The notes: a model not told the origin generated them from the sequence alone. 64,000 nucleotides of DNA from Streptomyces sp. TS71-3 (GCF_018327685.1 NZ_BNEL01000001.1:5332001-5396000); one strand, 5' to 3'; positions 29,031-39,985 are shown, counted from the first letter of the stretch. Numbers and translations are program-made.

Positions 29031-29758
29031 CGCTCCGTCAGGTACTCCCCGAACGTGCGCCGGCCCACCGCCCGCTGCGGGGTGAGGTGGCCGCCGTCGC
29101 GCATGGCCCGGTACGCCCTGCCCACCAGCGGCACCGGGACCACCCGCCGCCTGCGCCCGGTCGCCCCCAGATAGGTGCGCGCCAGCTCCGGGAAGCCCAG
29201 CACCTCCGGACCGCCCATGTCCGGCACCCGCCCGGACGGCTCGCCGACAGCGAGCCCGGCCATCCGGTCCGCGACCTCGGCGGCCTCGATCGGCTGGTCG
29301 CTCACCCCGGCCGGCACCAGCATCACCGGCGGCTTCGCCATGGCCCCGAGCACGGACGCCACCAGGTCGTGGAACTGGGTCGCGCGCAGCAGCGTCCAGC
29401 CCACACCCGAGTCGGCGATCACGCGCTCCGCCGCCAACTTGGCGCGGTAGTAGCGCAGCGGCACCTCCTCCACGCCGACGATCGAGATGAACACCACATG
29501 CCGGACACCGGTCCTGCGCATCGAGGCGACGAGGCGCTCGGCCGCCTGCTCGTCGCCGCGGGGCGCGCTCGCGCAGTGCACGACGACGTCGGCGCCGCTC
29601 AGCGCCTCGTCCAGTCCGGCGCCGGTGCGCAGGTCCACCGCGTACCGGGGCGCGTGCCTGCTCAGCACCCGCACCTCGTGCTGCCCCTGGTCCCGCAGCC
29701 GCTGCGTGATCAGTCCGCCGAGATTGCCGGTGCCCCCGGTCACCACGATCGTGGCCAT
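29012..29758 (-). CDS. NmrA-like/SDR NAD(P)-binding protein
   Basis: A 248-residue protein with the N-terminal Rossmann motif TIVVTGGTGNLGGLITQRLRDQG. VVVHCASAPRGD and HVVFISIVGVEEVPLRYYRAKLAAERVI (Tyr/Lys in the atypical SDR position) follow. It is probably an NAD(P)H-binding oxidoreductase or redox sensor of the NmrA/TMR family. GAAGGGG precedes the start at 29758. Its neighbour is a truncated ECF41 sigma gene. ECF41 sigma factors commonly sit beside carboxymuconolactone decarboxylases, oxidoreductases or epimerases, and this gene fits that partner role. Confidence 0.88.
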   Translation of the reverse strand: MATIVVTGGTGNLGGLITQRLRDQGQHEVRVLSRHAPRYAVDLRTGAGLDEALSGADVVVHCASAPRGDEQAAERLVASMRRTGVRHVVFISIVGVEEVPLRYYRAKLAAERVIADSGVGWTLLRATQFHDLVASVLGAMAKPPVMLVPAGVSDQPIEAAEVADRMAGLAVGEPSGRVPDMGGPEVLGFPELARTYLGATGRRRRVVPVPLVGRAYRAMRDGGHLTPQRAVGRRTFGEYLTERFAQPV

Positions 29759-29917
29759 CCCGTTCAGCCCCTTCGTCCGCGTCGGCGCTCCGGGTGGAGC
29801 GCCCGTCACCGCTGAGACCGGCGGGCCCGCCGATGTGTGACAGCGCGGTGCTCGCACCGCCCGCCGCCCGCCGCCCGCCGGCCGCCGCCGCGGCGCCCGG
29901 GCCGGCCGGGCAGGGGG

Positions 29918-30520
29918 TCAGCGCCGCCCGCCCGCGAGCTGGCGGGTGACATACACAAGCTTGTCCGGGTTGACCACCGCCCGCACCTCGGCGATCTCCC
30001 CGTCCCGGACCTCGAACGACGCGACCGCTATCAGCCGCGGCCCCTCGTGCACCAGCAGCCCGGGGGCGCCGTTGACCTCGGCCACCGCGCTCTCCAAGGC
30101 GGCCGTGACCCGGCGGGTGACGCCACGCAGGAACGTGAGCGCCCGCTCCCGCCCCACGATCGGCCGGCCCGCCGAGACCACCCGGCCGCCGCCGTCGCCC
30201 GACCAGACGACGTCCTTCGCGAGGAGCTGCTCCAGACGGGTGAGGTCTCCGTCCCGGGCCTCTGCCATGAACGACTCGACAAGAGCGCGCTGCTGCTCGG
30301 GACGGGGACTGAAGCGCCGCTCCGGCGCGGCGAGCCGCTGGGCGGCCCTGCGGTAGAGCTGCCGCGCGCTGGCCCCGGTCAGGTCGAGCACCCCGGCGAT
30401 CTCGCGGTGGCTGTACGCGAACGCCACCCGCAGCACGTACACGCGCGCTCCCGCGGGGTGAGCCTCCCGCCGGGCAGCTGTGAGCCAGCCCACAGTGGAC
30501 CTCGGTGCCAGGCGTGGCAC
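29918..30520 (-). pseudogene. ECF41-type sigma factor lacking the sigma-2 domain
   Basis: The frame encodes sigma region 4 (VYVLRVAFAYSHREIAGVLD, then LTGASARQLYRRAAQRL) and then the SnoaL-like C-terminal extension. It carries both ECF41 hallmarks: DGGGR at the DGGGK position, and NPDKL near the C-terminus (VRAVVNPDKLVYVTRQL). Homology stops at about 30490. The ~100-160 residues of region 2 and the linker are missing, and the FMN riboswitch begins 23 bases further on, so there is no room for them. GTG 30520 or 30493 could start a remnant of about 190-200 residues. No ribosome binding site is convincing. Confidence 0.75.
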
Positions 30521-30542
30521 ACTGAGTTGCGTAACAGAAACA

Positions 30543-30669
30543 GCGCACTCCGGGGTCGGTGAAAGTCCGAACCGGCGGTTAAAGTCCGCGACCCGGCCGC
30601 ATCCAGTGGCCGGTTGACCAGGTGAAATTCCTGGACCGACGGTTAAAGTCCGGATGGGAGGCAGTGCGC
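30543..30669 (+). promoter_or_regulatory. FMN riboswitch (RFN element)
   Basis: The P1 stem pairs GCGCACT (30543-30549) with AGTGCGC (30663-30669). Internal conserved RFN words are present: CCGGGGTCGGTGAAAGTCCG, CCGGCGGTTAAAGTCCGCGA, and GACGGTTAAAGTCCGGATGG followed by GAGG. It precedes the riboflavin operon by about 145 bases and should switch it off when FMN binds. The intervening sequence (30670-30814) is the expression platform and contains a GGTCCTCTGGACC-type small dyad. Confidence 0.96.
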
Positions 30670-30814
30670 GGCGGGCGGGCATCCTTGCACGCCGCCGGTG
30701 ATCCGGGTCCTCTGGACCTGCATTCCGGCGCCGTTCTCCGCAAGGCCCCACCCGCGCTGAGTGTCGCTCGTCGACAGCCCCGGAGTCCCGCGCCCGAAGA
30801 GGCAGGAGGACCCG

Positions 30815-31906
30815 GTGGCCACACCAGCCGAAGAAACCGCCATGCGGCGTGCGATCGAACTCGCCGCGCGCGGACTCGGCTCCACAAGCCCCAACCCCGT
30901 GGTCGGCTGCGTCGTGCTCGACGCCGCCGGCGACCCCGTGGGGGAGGGGTACCACCAGCGTGCCGGCGGACCGCACGCCGAAGTGCACGCGCTGCGCGCG
31001 GCAGGGGAGCGCGCCCGCGGCGGCACCGCCGTGGTCACCCTCGAACCCTGCAACCACACCGGCCGCACCGGCCCCTGCGCCCAGGCCCTGATCGAGGCCG
31101 GCGTCACCCGGGTCGTCTACGCCGTCTCCGACCCCAACCCCACCGCCACCGGCGGGGCCGCCACGCTGCGCGCCGCGGGCGTCGACGTCGAGCCCGGGCT
31201 GCTCACGGCCGAGGCGGAGCGGGGCAACGCGGCCTGGCTGACCTCGGTACGGCTCGGACGCCCGCACGTCACCCTCAAGTTCGCCGCCACGCTCGACGGC
31301 CGGATCGCCGCCGCGGACGGCACCAGCCAGTGGATCACCTCCGCCGAGGCCCGCGCCGACGTCCACCGGCTGCGTGCCGAGAGCGACGCCGTCGTGGTCG
31401 GCGCCGGCACCGCCCGCGCCGACGACCCGCAGCTCGGCGCCCGGGGCACCGACGGGGGCAGCCAGCCGCTGCGCGTGGTCGTCGACTCCGGCGCCAAGGC
31501 CGTGAAGCCGGGTGCGCGCGTCCTGGACGACACCGCGCCCACGCTGATCGCCGTCGCCGAGGACGCCGAGACCTCCCACCTGACCGGCCTGGCCGAGGTC
31601 GTCCGGCTGCCGCGCACCGCGGCCGGACTCGACACGACCGCCCTGCTGGAAGCCCTGCACGCCCGCAACGTCCGCTCCCTGTTGATCGAAGGCGGTCCGA
31701 CGCTCGCCGGTTCCTTCGTGGCCGCGGGCACCGTCGACCGCGTCGTCGGCTACATCGCCCCCGTGATGCTCGGGGCCGGCCCCGCCGCGCTGGGCGAGTC
31801 GGGAATCAGCACCCTCACCGAAGCGTTGCGACTCGGGCTCGAAGAGGTCGTCCGCCTCGGGCCCGACGTGCGGATCACCGCCGCCCCGCAAGCGAAGGAG
31901 AACTGA
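30815..31906 (+). CDS. ribD: Bifunctional diaminohydroxyphosphoribosylaminopyrimidine deaminase / reductase
   Basis: A 363-residue enzyme for the second and third steps of riboflavin synthesis. The deaminase domain has GPHAEVHAL and the zinc-binding EPCNHTGRTGPC. The reductase domain begins RPHVTLKFAATLDGRIAAADG and contains SDAVVVGAGTARADDPQL. GTG 30815 is chosen for the strong AGGAGGA (30804-30810); an in-frame GTG at 30761 has none. ribE begins at the base after its stop codon. Confidence 0.95.
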   Translation: MATPAEETAMRRAIELAARGLGSTSPNPVVGCVVLDAAGDPVGEGYHQRAGGPHAEVHALRAAGERARGGTAVVTLEPCNHTGRTGPCAQALIEAGVTRVVYAVSDPNPTATGGAATLRAAGVDVEPGLLTAEAERGNAAWLTSVRLGRPHVTLKFAATLDGRIAAADGTSQWITSAEARADVHRLRAESDAVVVGAGTARADDPQLGARGTDGGSQPLRVVVDSGAKAVKPGARVLDDTAPTLIAVAEDAETSHLTGLAEVVRLPRTAAGLDTTALLEALHARNVRSLLIEGGPTLAGSFVAAGTVDRVVGYIAPVMLGAGPAALGESGISTLTEALRLGLEEVVRLGPDVRITAAPQAKEN

Positions 31907-32584
31907 GTGTTCACCGGCATCGTGGAAGAGCTGGGCGAGGTCACCGGCGTCGAGGAACTCGGCGACGCGTCCCGCTTCCGGCTGCGCGGCCCCGTCGTCA
32001 CGGCGGGCGCGGGGCACGGCGACTCCATCGCCGTCAACGGCGTGTGCCTGACGGTCGTGGAGCTGGACGGCGACGAGTTCACCGCGGACGTCATGGCGGA
32101 GACCCTGGACAGGTCGAGCCTCGGCGCGCTGGCGCCCGGCTCCCGGGTCAACCTGGAGCGGCCCACCGCCGTCGGCGCCCGGCTTGGCGGGCACATCGTG
32201 CAGGGCCATGTCGACGGCGTCGGCACCCTCGTGGAGCGCAAGGCCTCCGAGCACTGGGAGATCGTCAGGATCGGGCTGCCCGCCCAGCTCTCCCGGTACA
32301 TCGTCGAGAAGGGCTCCATCACCGTCGACGGCATCAGCCTCACCGTCGTCGACGCCGGGCCCGACCACTTCACCGTCAGCCTCATCCCCACCACGCTCGC
32401 GCTGACCACCCTCGGCACCAAGCAACCGGGCGACCCGGTCAACCTGGAGGTCGACGTCGTCGCCAAGTACGTGGAGCGGCTGCTGTCGGCCGAGCGCTCG
32501 GCCGCGGCCGACGCGGCGGCGGCCGGAACGGCGGGCGGCGCCCCGGTCCCCGTGCGCCCCGACCCCGCAGAGGACTCCCGGTGA
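31907..32584 (+). CDS. ribE: Riboflavin synthase alpha subunit
   Basis: A 225-residue protein of two similar lumazine-binding barrels. It starts [18 protein letters not shown], and each barrel has its substrate loop: [16 protein letters not shown] in the first and [16 protein letters not shown] in the second. It dismutates two 6,7-dimethyl-8-ribityllumazine molecules to riboflavin. The C-terminal ~25 residues are an Ala/Pro-rich tail. GTG 31907 follows directly after ribD, and the stop overlaps the next start (GTGA). Confidence 0.95.
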   Translation: MFTGIVEELGEVTGVEELGDASRFRLRGPVVTAGAGHGDSIAVNGVCLTVVELDGDEFTADVMAETLDRSSLGALAPGSRVNLERPTAVGARLGGHIVQGHVDGVGTLVERKASEHWEIVRIGLPAQLSRYIVEKGSITVDGISLTVVDAGPDHFTVSLIPTTLALTTLGTKQPGDPVNLEVDVVAKYVERLLSAERSAAADAAAAGTAGGAPVPVRPDPAEDSR

Positions 32585-33230
32585 GCACCTTCGACGGGCT
32601 GAACTCCGAGGCGTTCACCGCCTTCGGGCAGCACATCATCTGGTCCGACCTGGCCGGCAACACCATCGGCCTGGTCGGGCTCGCCCTCGGCTGGCTGAGA
32701 TCCGTGTGGACCTGGCCCGCCCAGCTGCTGTCCGCCCTCATCCTCGTCGCGGCCAACGTCTCCGTGCAGCAGTCCGGCAGCGTCGGCAAGCAACTCGTGA
32801 TCATCGTCACGGCGGTGTGGGGCTGGCAGCAGTGGACCCGGGGCCGCCGGCAGGCCCAGGACGGCGGCCTCGCCATCCGGTTCGCCTCCTGGCGCGAGCG
32901 GCGCCTGCTGCTGGCGGCGGCCGCCGTCGGCACCCTCGCGGTCGGCGGCCTGTTCACGGCCTTCCCGTCGCTGTCCTGGAACCCCTGGCCGGACGCCTAC
33001 GTGTTCGTCGGCACGCTGGTCGCGATGGTGGCGCAGGCCCGCCGCCTCGTCGAGTTCTGGTTCGCGTGGCTGCTGGTCGACGTGGTCGGCGTGCCCCTCA
33101 ACTTCACCAGCGGCCTGGCGTTCTCGGGCCTGATCTACATCGTCTACGGCGCTCTCGTCCTGTGGGGCATGCGCGCCTGGTGGCTGCGCACGCGGCAGAG
33201 CGCACAGCCCCCACTGGAAGGAGCTCCGGC

Positions 33231-33234
<4 letters not shown>
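32581..33234 (+). CDS. ribM: PnuC-family riboflavin transporter RibM
   Basis: A 217-residue membrane protein with about seven hydrophobic segments and the PnuC-type motifs [19 protein letters not shown] and [23 protein letters not shown] 32581 overlaps the ribE stop and ATG of the next gene overlaps its own stop, so it is tightly coupled in the riboflavin operon. Members found in actinobacterial FMN-riboswitch operons (RibM/PnuX) import riboflavin and also roseoflavin; that function is from family and context. Confidence 0.9.
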
Positions 33235-35127
<1,893 letters not shown>

Positions 35128-35135
35128 GCGCCATC

Positions 35136-35408
35136 ATGCCCAAGAAGACGTTCGAGGAGCTCTACACGGAGCTCCTGCACAAGGCAGAGCACGGCGACCC
35201 CGCCACCTCCCGCACCGCGGAACTGGTCGGCAAGGGCGTCCATGCCATCGGCAAGAAGGTCGTCGAGGAAGCCGCCGAGGTCTGGATGGCCGCCGAGCAC
35301 GAAGGCCGGGAGGCCACCGCCGAGGAGATCTCCCAGCTGCTGTACCACGTGCAGGTGATGATGGTCGCGCGCGGCATCTCCCTCGACGACGTCTACGCCC
35401 ATCTCTGA
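35136..35408 (+). CDS. hisE: Phosphoribosyl-ATP diphosphatase
   Basis: A 90-residue all-helical MazG-like enzyme for the second step of histidine synthesis. The motif [17 protein letters not shown] and [28 protein letters not shown] are typical. It starts at ATG 35136, only 8 bases after ribH, so it may be co-transcribed with the riboflavin genes. hisG follows in the same direction. Confidence 0.95.
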   Translation: MPKKTFEELYTELLHKAEHGDPATSRTAELVGKGVHAIGKKVVEEAAEVWMAAEHEGREATAEEISQLLYHVQVMMVARGISLDDVYAHL

Positions 35409-35527
35409 GCCGCGGCCCCGGCCGCCGTCCGCCCCCGCAGCCGGACCCCGGCCGGGCGGACCGCACCGGGCCCGCACCCGTTCGCACACGCACGTTCCCG
35501 CACCTTCCCGAAAAGGAATTCAGCCTC

Positions 35528-36382
35528 ATGCTGCGCATCGCCGTGCCCAACAAGGGTTCTCTCTCCGGACCTGCGTCGGAGATGCTCCATGAGGCCGGAT
35601 ACCAGCAGCGCAGGGAGTCCAAGGAACTGGTGATCGTCGACCCGGCGAACGAGGTCGAGTTCTTCTACCTGCGCCCCCGCGACATCGCCATCTACGTCTC
35701 CTCCGGCCGCCTGGACATCGGCATCACCGGGCGGGACCTGCTGGTGGACTCCGGAGCCGACGCCGAGGAGATCCTGGCGCTCGGCTTCGCACGCTCCACC
35801 TTCCGCTTCGCCACCCGCCCCGGCACCGCGGACAGCGTGAAGGACCTGGCCGGCAAGACGGTCGCCACCTCCTACGAGGGCATCGTCGCGGGCCACCTCG
35901 CGCGGGAGGGCATCGACGCCACCGTCGTCCACCTCGACGGCGCCGTGGAGACCGCGATCGAGCTGGGCGTCGCCCAGGTCATCGCCGATGTCGTGGAGAC
36001 CGGCACCTCCCTGCGCAACGCCGGGCTCCAGGTCATGGGGGAGCCCATCATGCACTCCGAGGCGGTCGTCATCCGCCGGACGGGTGCCGACGCGGACACC
36101 GACCAGCCCAAGGCCCAGCAGTTCCTGCGCCGGCTCCAGGGCGTCCTCGTCGCACGGACGTACGTGATGATGGACTACGACTGCCGCGCCGAGGACCTGG
36201 AACGCGCCGTCGCCGTCACGCCCGGCCTGGAGTCCCCGACGGTCTCCCCGTTGCACAATGAGGGCTGGGTCGCCGTGCGCGCCATGGTGCCCACCAAGGA
36301 GGCCCAGAAGATCATGGACGACCTGTACGAGATCGGCGCACGGGCCATCCTGACCACGGCCATCCACGCCTGCCGACTCTGA
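35528..36382 (+). CDS. hisG: ATP phosphoribosyltransferase, long form
   Basis: A 284-residue enzyme for the first step of histidine synthesis. It begins LRIAVPNKGSLSGPASEML, has the phosphoribosyl-pyrophosphate loop region VIADVVETGTSLRNAGL, and a C-terminal regulatory domain (KIMDDLYEIGARAILTTAIHACRL) that marks the long, histidine-inhibited form. GAAAAGGA precedes ATG 35528. The 119-base gap to hisE leaves space for a separate promoter. Confidence 0.96.
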   Translation: MLRIAVPNKGSLSGPASEMLHEAGYQQRRESKELVIVDPANEVEFFYLRPRDIAIYVSSGRLDIGITGRDLLVDSGADAEEILALGFARSTFRFATRPGTADSVKDLAGKTVATSYEGIVAGHLAREGIDATVVHLDGAVETAIELGVAQVIADVVETGTSLRNAGLQVMGEPIMHSEAVVIRRTGADADTDQPKAQQFLRRLQGVLVARTYVMMDYDCRAEDLERAVAVTPGLESPTVSPLHNEGWVAVRAMVPTKEAQKIMDDLYEIGARAILTTAIHACRL

Positions 36383-36425
36383 CCGGACCTCGCCGGCCCG
36401 GTACCGACCGACCCCGGAGCACGTT

Positions 36426-36956
36426 GTGACGGATTCCACGCCACCACAGTCCGCACGGCAGGGAGCCACTCCGGACGGCGGTGCCGGGGCGGCATCCGCC
36501 GGGCTTCCGGAACTGCCCGTCACCTTCCGGCCGGCGGTGACCCGGGCCGTCCTGCTGATCGGAGGCGTGGCCCTCTTCGTCGTGCTCACGGCCGTGGCCC
36601 TGATGCTGCCGGACCTCCGGACGGCGGAGCGGGTCAGCTTCATCGTCACCGCGGCGCTGCTCCTCGCGGGGCCGGTCGTGCTGAGCAGGCCGAAGATCGT
36701 CGCCGACGGCTCCGGGGTCACCGTCGTGAACATCCTCAGCGGGCGGCGGCTCGACTGGGCGGAGATCGTGCAGGTCAACCTCCGGCACGGCGACCCCTGG
36801 GTGTTCCTGAACCTCAGCGACGGCACCAGCCTGCCGGCCCTGGGCATCCAGCCGGGCCTCGCCAGGCGCCGCGCCATCGAGGACGCCCGGGTGCTGAGGG
36901 CCCTCGTCGACGCCCACACCGCCGTCGAACGCGAGCCCGGTGCCCGGCACGACTGA
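36426..36956 (+). CDS. PH-domain membrane protein
   Basis: A 176-residue protein. A disordered N-terminus is followed by two hydrophobic segments (about 37-82: RAVLLIGGVALFVVLTAVAL and VSFIVTAALLLAGPVVL). Then comes a small beta-rich PH-like domain (KIVADGSGVTVVNILSGRRL, then DWAEIVQVNLRHGDPWVFLNL). This layout matches the bacterial PH domain family often found beside hisG in Streptomyces. Function unknown. GGAG precedes GTG 36426, 43 bases after hisG. Confidence 0.85.
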   Translation: MTDSTPPQSARQGATPDGGAGAASAGLPELPVTFRPAVTRAVLLIGGVALFVVLTAVALMLPDLRTAERVSFIVTAALLLAGPVVLSRPKIVADGSGVTVVNILSGRRLDWAEIVQVNLRHGDPWVFLNLSDGTSLPALGIQPGLARRRAIEDARVLRALVDAHTAVEREPGARHD

Positions 36957-37430
36957 GTGCGGCGGGGATCACGGGCGGCGCGCGGCATGGCGAGCGCGCC
37001 CCCTGGTACCCGGTGTGGCGTGCGTCCCCTTTCCACGCAGACCAGCCGCCTTCCAGCGGCGCGCCCGGGTGCCCTTCCGGTGCGCTCGTGCGCGTGCATC
37101 GGTGGCCGCGAGCGCCCCTGAGAGCCGCCCCCGGGAGAGATGGGTGACTCCTCCGGGGCGTCCGCACTGCCACAGAAGTGGTTGTCTTGATTAATCTGGT
37201 TCCGGAGGTGCACGATGCGCCTTCCCCCACGCCGCGCCGCACCGGCGCGCGCGGGTCGCGGCGGCCCAGCCGCGGCCGCTGGGGCTCCGCCCGACCAAGG
37301 AGTGATTTCCTCAGGCGATGGACGGTTCGTCCTGCAGTACCTGCGCCGCCCCCTCCTTCCCCCACTGCCCTGAGGGCGTGGGAAGCAGCCCCAGCGCGGA
37401 CCGCGTCCGCGGCGGCTCGGAGGCGGCGGC
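36957..37430 (+). other. 474-base gap upstream of the CNNM/CBS pair
   Basis: No gene I can firmly support. The sequence is GC-rich and rich in small inverted repeats until an abrupt AT-rich island with the palindrome GATTAATC (37188-37195). After it a GGAGG site (37203-37207) precedes ATG 37215 of a 52-codon frame ending at TGA 37371-37373. Its third-base GC content is too low for a typical gene here. A dispersed hairpin element lies at 37358-37384. I looked for M-box and other metal riboswitches and saw no match. Confidence 0.45.
37358..37384 (+). repeat. Dispersed hairpin element, copy B
   Basis: CCCAC-T-GCCC-TGA-GGGC-GTGGG folds into a bulged stem. It shares most bases with copy A at 40178 and aligns with copy C at 11435. 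Confidence 0.75.
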
Positions 37431-38828
37431 ATGATCATCCCGTTGCTGCTCCTGGGAGCGGCCTTCCTTCTGATCCTTGCCAACGGCTTCTTCGTGGCCG
37501 CGGAATTCGGCTTGGTGACCGTCGAGCGCCCGGATGCCGAGGAGGCGGCGGCCACCGGTGACAAGCGCGCCGGCTCCGTCGTCGCGGCGCTGAAGGAGCT
37601 GTCCTTCCAGCTCTCCGGCACCCAGCTCGGCATCACCATCACCTCGCTCGTCGTCGGCATGCTCGCCGAACCGGCCCTGGCCGCGCTCCTCGACGCGCCC
37701 CTCACCGCCACGGGCCTGCCCGAAGGCGCCGTCCCCGGTGTCTCCGCGGTGGTCGGGATGCTGCTCGCGTCCGCCGCTCAGATGGTGATCGGTGAGCTGG
37801 TGCCGAAGAACTGGGCCGTGTCCCGGCCCCTCCAGGTCGCGCGCTTCGTCGCCGGACCCCAGTACGCCTTCGCACGGCTGCTGCGCCCGGTCATCGCCGT
37901 CCTGAACACGGTCGCCAACCGCCTGGTGCGGGCCCTCGGAGTGGAGCCCGCCGACGAGCTGGCGTCCGCCCGCACCCCCGGCGAGCTGGTCTCGCTGGCC
38001 CGGCACTCCGCACGGGCCGGCGCCCTGGAACAGGACACCGCCGACCTGTTCGTGCGCGCCCTCTCGCTGGGCGAGCTGACCGCCCAGCACGTGATGACCC
38101 CCCGGGTGAAGGTCAGCGCCCTGCAGTCGTCCGCGACGGCCGAGGACGTGGTCAACCTGACCCGCGCCACCGGCCTGTCCCGCTTCCCCGTCTACCGGGA
38201 GCGCATCGACGAGATCGTCGGCATGGTGCACCTGAAGGACGCCCTCGCGATACCCGTGCACGCCCGGCTGCGCACGTCCGTCGGACGGATCGCGCAGGCT
38301 CCGCTGCTGGTCCCCGAGACGCTGCCGGTGCAGCTGCTGCTGGCCCGGCTGCGCAGCGAGCAGCCGATCGCCGTCGTCGTGGACGAGTACGGCGGCACCG
38401 CGGGCGTCGTCACCCTGGAGGACATCGTCGAGGAACTCGTCGGCGAGGTCCGGGACGAGCACGACGCCAAGCACCTGCCCGAACTGGCCCCCGCGCCCGC
38501 CGAGGACGGCAGGGCCGCCTGGGACGCCGACGGCGGCTGCCGCGTCGACACCCTGCGGAGCATCGGCCTGCACGCCCCCGAGGGTCCCTACGAGACCGTC
38601 GCCGGGCTCGTGGCCGACCTGCTGGGCCGTATCCCGGCCCCGGGCGACCGTGCCGAGCTGCCCGGCTGGCGGCTCCAGGTGAGACAGGTCGGGCACTACC
38701 GCGCCGAGCGGGTCCGGCTGGTCAGGGTGCCGGAGGCCGTGGAGGGCGCCGGCGCCGCGAAGAGCACGGTGCACGCGGGCGGCAGGGCCCACCGCGGTGC
38801 CGCGGCGGCCCCGGAGGCGGTCCGATGA
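37431..38828 (+). CDS. CNNM/CBS/CorC-domain membrane protein (HlyC/CorC family), first of a pair
   Basis: A 465-residue protein. The CNNM membrane domain (about 1-190) starts IPLLLLGAAFLLILANGFFVAAEFGLVTVERP and has GTQLGITITSLVVGMLAEPAL and GELVPKNWAVSRP. A CBS pair (ELTAQHVMTPRVKVSALQ, then VVDEYGGTAGVVTLEDIVEELVGEV) and a CorC_HlyC C-terminal domain follow. The family is linked to magnesium or cobalt transport or homeostasis. GGAGG precedes ATG 37431. Its stop overlaps the next gene by 4 bases, so the two probably act together. Confidence 0.92.
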   Translation: MIIPLLLLGAAFLLILANGFFVAAEFGLVTVERPDAEEAAATGDKRAGSVVAALKELSFQLSGTQLGITITSLVVGMLAEPALAALLDAPLTATGLPEGAVPGVSAVVGMLLASAAQMVIGELVPKNWAVSRPLQVARFVAGPQYAFARLLRPVIAVLNTVANRLVRALGVEPADELASARTPGELVSLARHSARAGALEQDTADLFVRALSLGELTAQHVMTPRVKVSALQSSATAEDVVNLTRATGLSRFPVYRERIDEIVGMVHLKDALAIPVHARLRTSVGRIAQAPLLVPETLPVQLLLARLRSEQPIAVVVDEYGGTAGVVTLEDIVEELVGEVRDEHDAKHLPELAPAPAEDGRAAWDADGGCRVDTLRSIGLHAPEGPYETVAGLVADLLGRIPAPGDRAELPGWRLQVRQVGHYRAERVRLVRVPEAVEGAGAAKSTVHAGGRAHRGAAAAPEAVR

Positions 38829-39913
38829 CGCTCCTGCAACTGCTCTTCGCCGTCCTGCTGGTGCTGGCGAACGGCTTCTTCGTGGGTGCCGAGTTCGCCC
38901 TGGTCTCCGTGCGGCGCAGCCAGGTCGAGCCGGTGAAGACGGCGGCCGCCCGCCAGGTGCTGTACGGCCTGGAGCACCTGCCGCAGATGATGGCCGCCGC
39001 GCAGTTCGGCATCACCATCTGCTCGCTGACCCTCGGCGCCGTCGCGGAGCCCACCGTCGCGCGGCTGCTGGAGCCGGTGTTCGGCGCCGCCCGGCTGCCC
39101 GAGGGCCTGGTGCATCCGCTGGGCTACGTGATCGCCCTGGTGCTGGTGGTCTTCCTGCACCTGGTCATCGGCGAGATGGTGCCGAAGAACCTCGCCATGG
39201 CGGACCCCGGGAGGACGGCACTGCGGCTCGGCCCGGGCCTCGTCGCCTTCGCGCGCGTCTGCCGGCCGGTGACCGTGGCCCTCGGGGCGTGCGCCCGGTG
39301 GATCCTGATGGCCTTCCGCGTCGAGCCCAAGGACGAGGTGGAGGCCGTCTTCACCAGCGAGCAGCTCAACCGCCTGGTCGCCGACTCCGGTGAGGCCGGG
39401 CTGCTCGGCCCCGAGGAGCAGGAGCGCCTCGGGGACGCGCTGGAACTGGGCACGCGCCCGGTCACGGACGTGCTGCTGGACCGCGCCTCGCTGGTGACGG
39501 TGGACCCCAGCGTCACCCCGGGGCAGGTGGTGGCGCTCACCGCGCGCACCGGCTACTCGCGCTTTCCGGTGAGCGCGGACGGCGGCGCCTTCATGGGCTA
39601 CCTCCATGTGAAGGACGTGCTGGAGGTGGAGGAGAGCGACCGTGCCGTGCCGCAGCAGGTCTGGCGGCCGATGGTCACGCTCAACGCCGAGCTGCCGCTC
39701 GACGACGCCCTGACCGTGATGCGCCGTGCCGCGACGCACCTGGCGCAGGTCGCCGACGCCTCGGGGCGCTTGGTGGGGCTGGTGACCCTGGAGGACGTCC
39801 TGGAACTGCTCGTCGGCGAGGTCCACGACCCGGCTCACCGTGACCGCGGTGGCGCGGGGACGGCACGGGTGGGGGAGCCGCGGAGCGAGGCTCGCGAGCT
39901 GACGCTCGGGTAA
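38825..39913 (+). CDS. CNNM/CBS-domain membrane protein, second of a pair
   Basis: A 362-residue protein like its upstream neighbour but shorter: CNNM domain (TLLQLLFAVLLVLANGFFVG, then AEFALVSVRRSQ; GEMVPKNLAMADP) and a CBS pair ending GLVTLEDVLELLVGEVHD. The CorC_HlyC C-terminal domain is missing. The tandem long-plus-short arrangement is common in Actinobacteria and suggests a heteromer. ATG 38825 overlaps the previous stop. The 3' end, including the TAA stop, is repeated downstream. Confidence 0.92.
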   Translation: MTLLQLLFAVLLVLANGFFVGAEFALVSVRRSQVEPVKTAAARQVLYGLEHLPQMMAAAQFGITICSLTLGAVAEPTVARLLEPVFGAARLPEGLVHPLGYVIALVLVVFLHLVIGEMVPKNLAMADPGRTALRLGPGLVAFARVCRPVTVALGACARWILMAFRVEPKDEVEAVFTSEQLNRLVADSGEAGLLGPEEQERLGDALELGTRPVTDVLLDRASLVTVDPSVTPGQVVALTARTGYSRFPVSADGGAFMGYLHVKDVLEVEESDRAVPQQVWRPMVTLNAELPLDDALTVMRRAATHLAQVADASGRLVGLVTLEDVLELLVGEVHDPAHRDRGGAGTARVGEPRSEARELTLG

Positions 39914-39985
39914 GCAGGTGCGAGCTGACGCTCGGGTTAGCCGATGTGCTGGTGAGCTGACGCTCGGGTTAGCCGATGTGCCGGG
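39896..39985 (+). repeat. Tandem copies of the second CBS gene 3' end
   Basis: GAGCTGACGCTCGGGT begins units at 39896 (26 bp, in the gene, with its TAA stop), 39922 (32 bp) and 39954 (32 bp). The last two differ at one or two positions and carry TTAGCCGATGTG where the gene has TAAGCAGGTGC. Confidence 0.9.

Noticed and set aside
28122..30548. An 808-codon leftward reading frame
   Set aside because: It overlaps the ROK, NmrA and sigma genes, is Arg/Gly/Pro-rich without motifs, and is an out-of-frame shadow produced by high GC content.
30622..32580. The 5' part of a frame that continues into ribM
   Set aside because: It runs through the riboswitch, ribD and ribE in the wrong frame; only the part from GTG 32581 encodes the PnuC-like protein.
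37215..37373. A 52-codon gene with a good ribosome binding site
   Set aside because: Third codon positions are clearly less GC-rich than in genes around it, and its end overlaps a dispersed hairpin, so it is noted only inside the gap entry.
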